From positions 2,764 to 7,899 of the forward strand of contig PCAV01000114.1 in the NCBI GenBank assembly GCA_002730675.1: DNA of 5,136 nt, written 5' to 3'. Shown here piece by piece: positions 5,086 to 5,136 of the stretch. Every line of letters begins with the position of its first letter. Position 1 is the first letter of the stretch. The stretch comes from Rhodospirillaceae bacterium (GTDB lineage Bacteria; Pseudomonadota; Alphaproteobacteria; Thalassobaculales; Thalassobaculaceae). The position numbers were made by a program, and so were the translations under genes. A model generated the notes under the pieces. The model saw only the letters and a list, made by a program, of their open reading frames with translations. It searched no databases and was not told the origin of the DNA.

Positions 5086-5136
5086 TAATCGTCTGGGTAT
5101 TAATTCTAAAAATGGTGTTTATTCATTACTTTTCTT

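Noticed and set aside
5112..5136. ATG at the right edge that could open a new gene
   Set aside because: Only eight codons are visible, with no Shine-Dalgarno before them.
1..5136. tRNA, rRNA, CRISPR array or insertion sequence
   Set aside because: I looked on both strands and saw no tRNA T-loop signature, no regularly spaced repeats and no transposase reading frame.

Overview
The window is AT-rich bacterial DNA carrying three intact genes, one small intact reading frame and one clearly broken gene region. The best clue to the host is the superoxide dismutase. Its spellings (start ELPDLPYAYDAL, GCDVWEHSYY, DYRNRRPEYL) and those of the BioY protein read like alphaproteobacterial family members. 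Only about half of the window is intact coding sequence, and the right end holds a heavily frameshifted gene. I infer a low-GC alphaproteobacterium, probably host-associated or otherwise undergoing gene loss. This lineage call is by eye and no search was run.

Layout. 1-374 is non-coding and lies downstream of sodB; it contains two hairpin-forming inverted repeats. 375-986 (minus) is an iron-type superoxide dismutase, sodB. 987-1845 is a long divergent intergenic stretch. It has inverted repeats near both flanking genes, and in the middle a 78-codon open frame and a structured patch that I cannot identify. 1846-2466 (plus) is bioY, the biotin-binding membrane component of biotin uptake, with a GTG start. 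2640-3785 (plus) is a 12-helix major facilitator superfamily transporter with a TTG start. 3786-4173 is non-coding and has a cluster of palindromes, including two related AGATA-N6-TATCT repeats. 4174-4317 (plus) is a 47-residue ORF with a very strong ribosome binding site. Its stop overlaps the start of a J-domain (DnaJ-like) gene in an ATGA junction. The J-domain gene is dead: helix I, helix II, the HPD motif and helix III can all be read, but in three different frames with in-frame stops. A second stretch of protein-like sequence, also broken across frames, follows to 5085; it may be the rest of the same protein or a second dead gene.

Functionally, sodB is a stand-alone cytoplasmic superoxide defence gene. 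bioY would import biotin, which fits an organism that scavenges vitamins, and the downstream MFS gene may be co-transcribed with it. No new working system is evident. The most interesting items are the eroded small-ORF/J-domain operon with its unidentified C-terminal part, the operator-like inverted repeats before bioY, and the palindrome cluster after the MFS gene.
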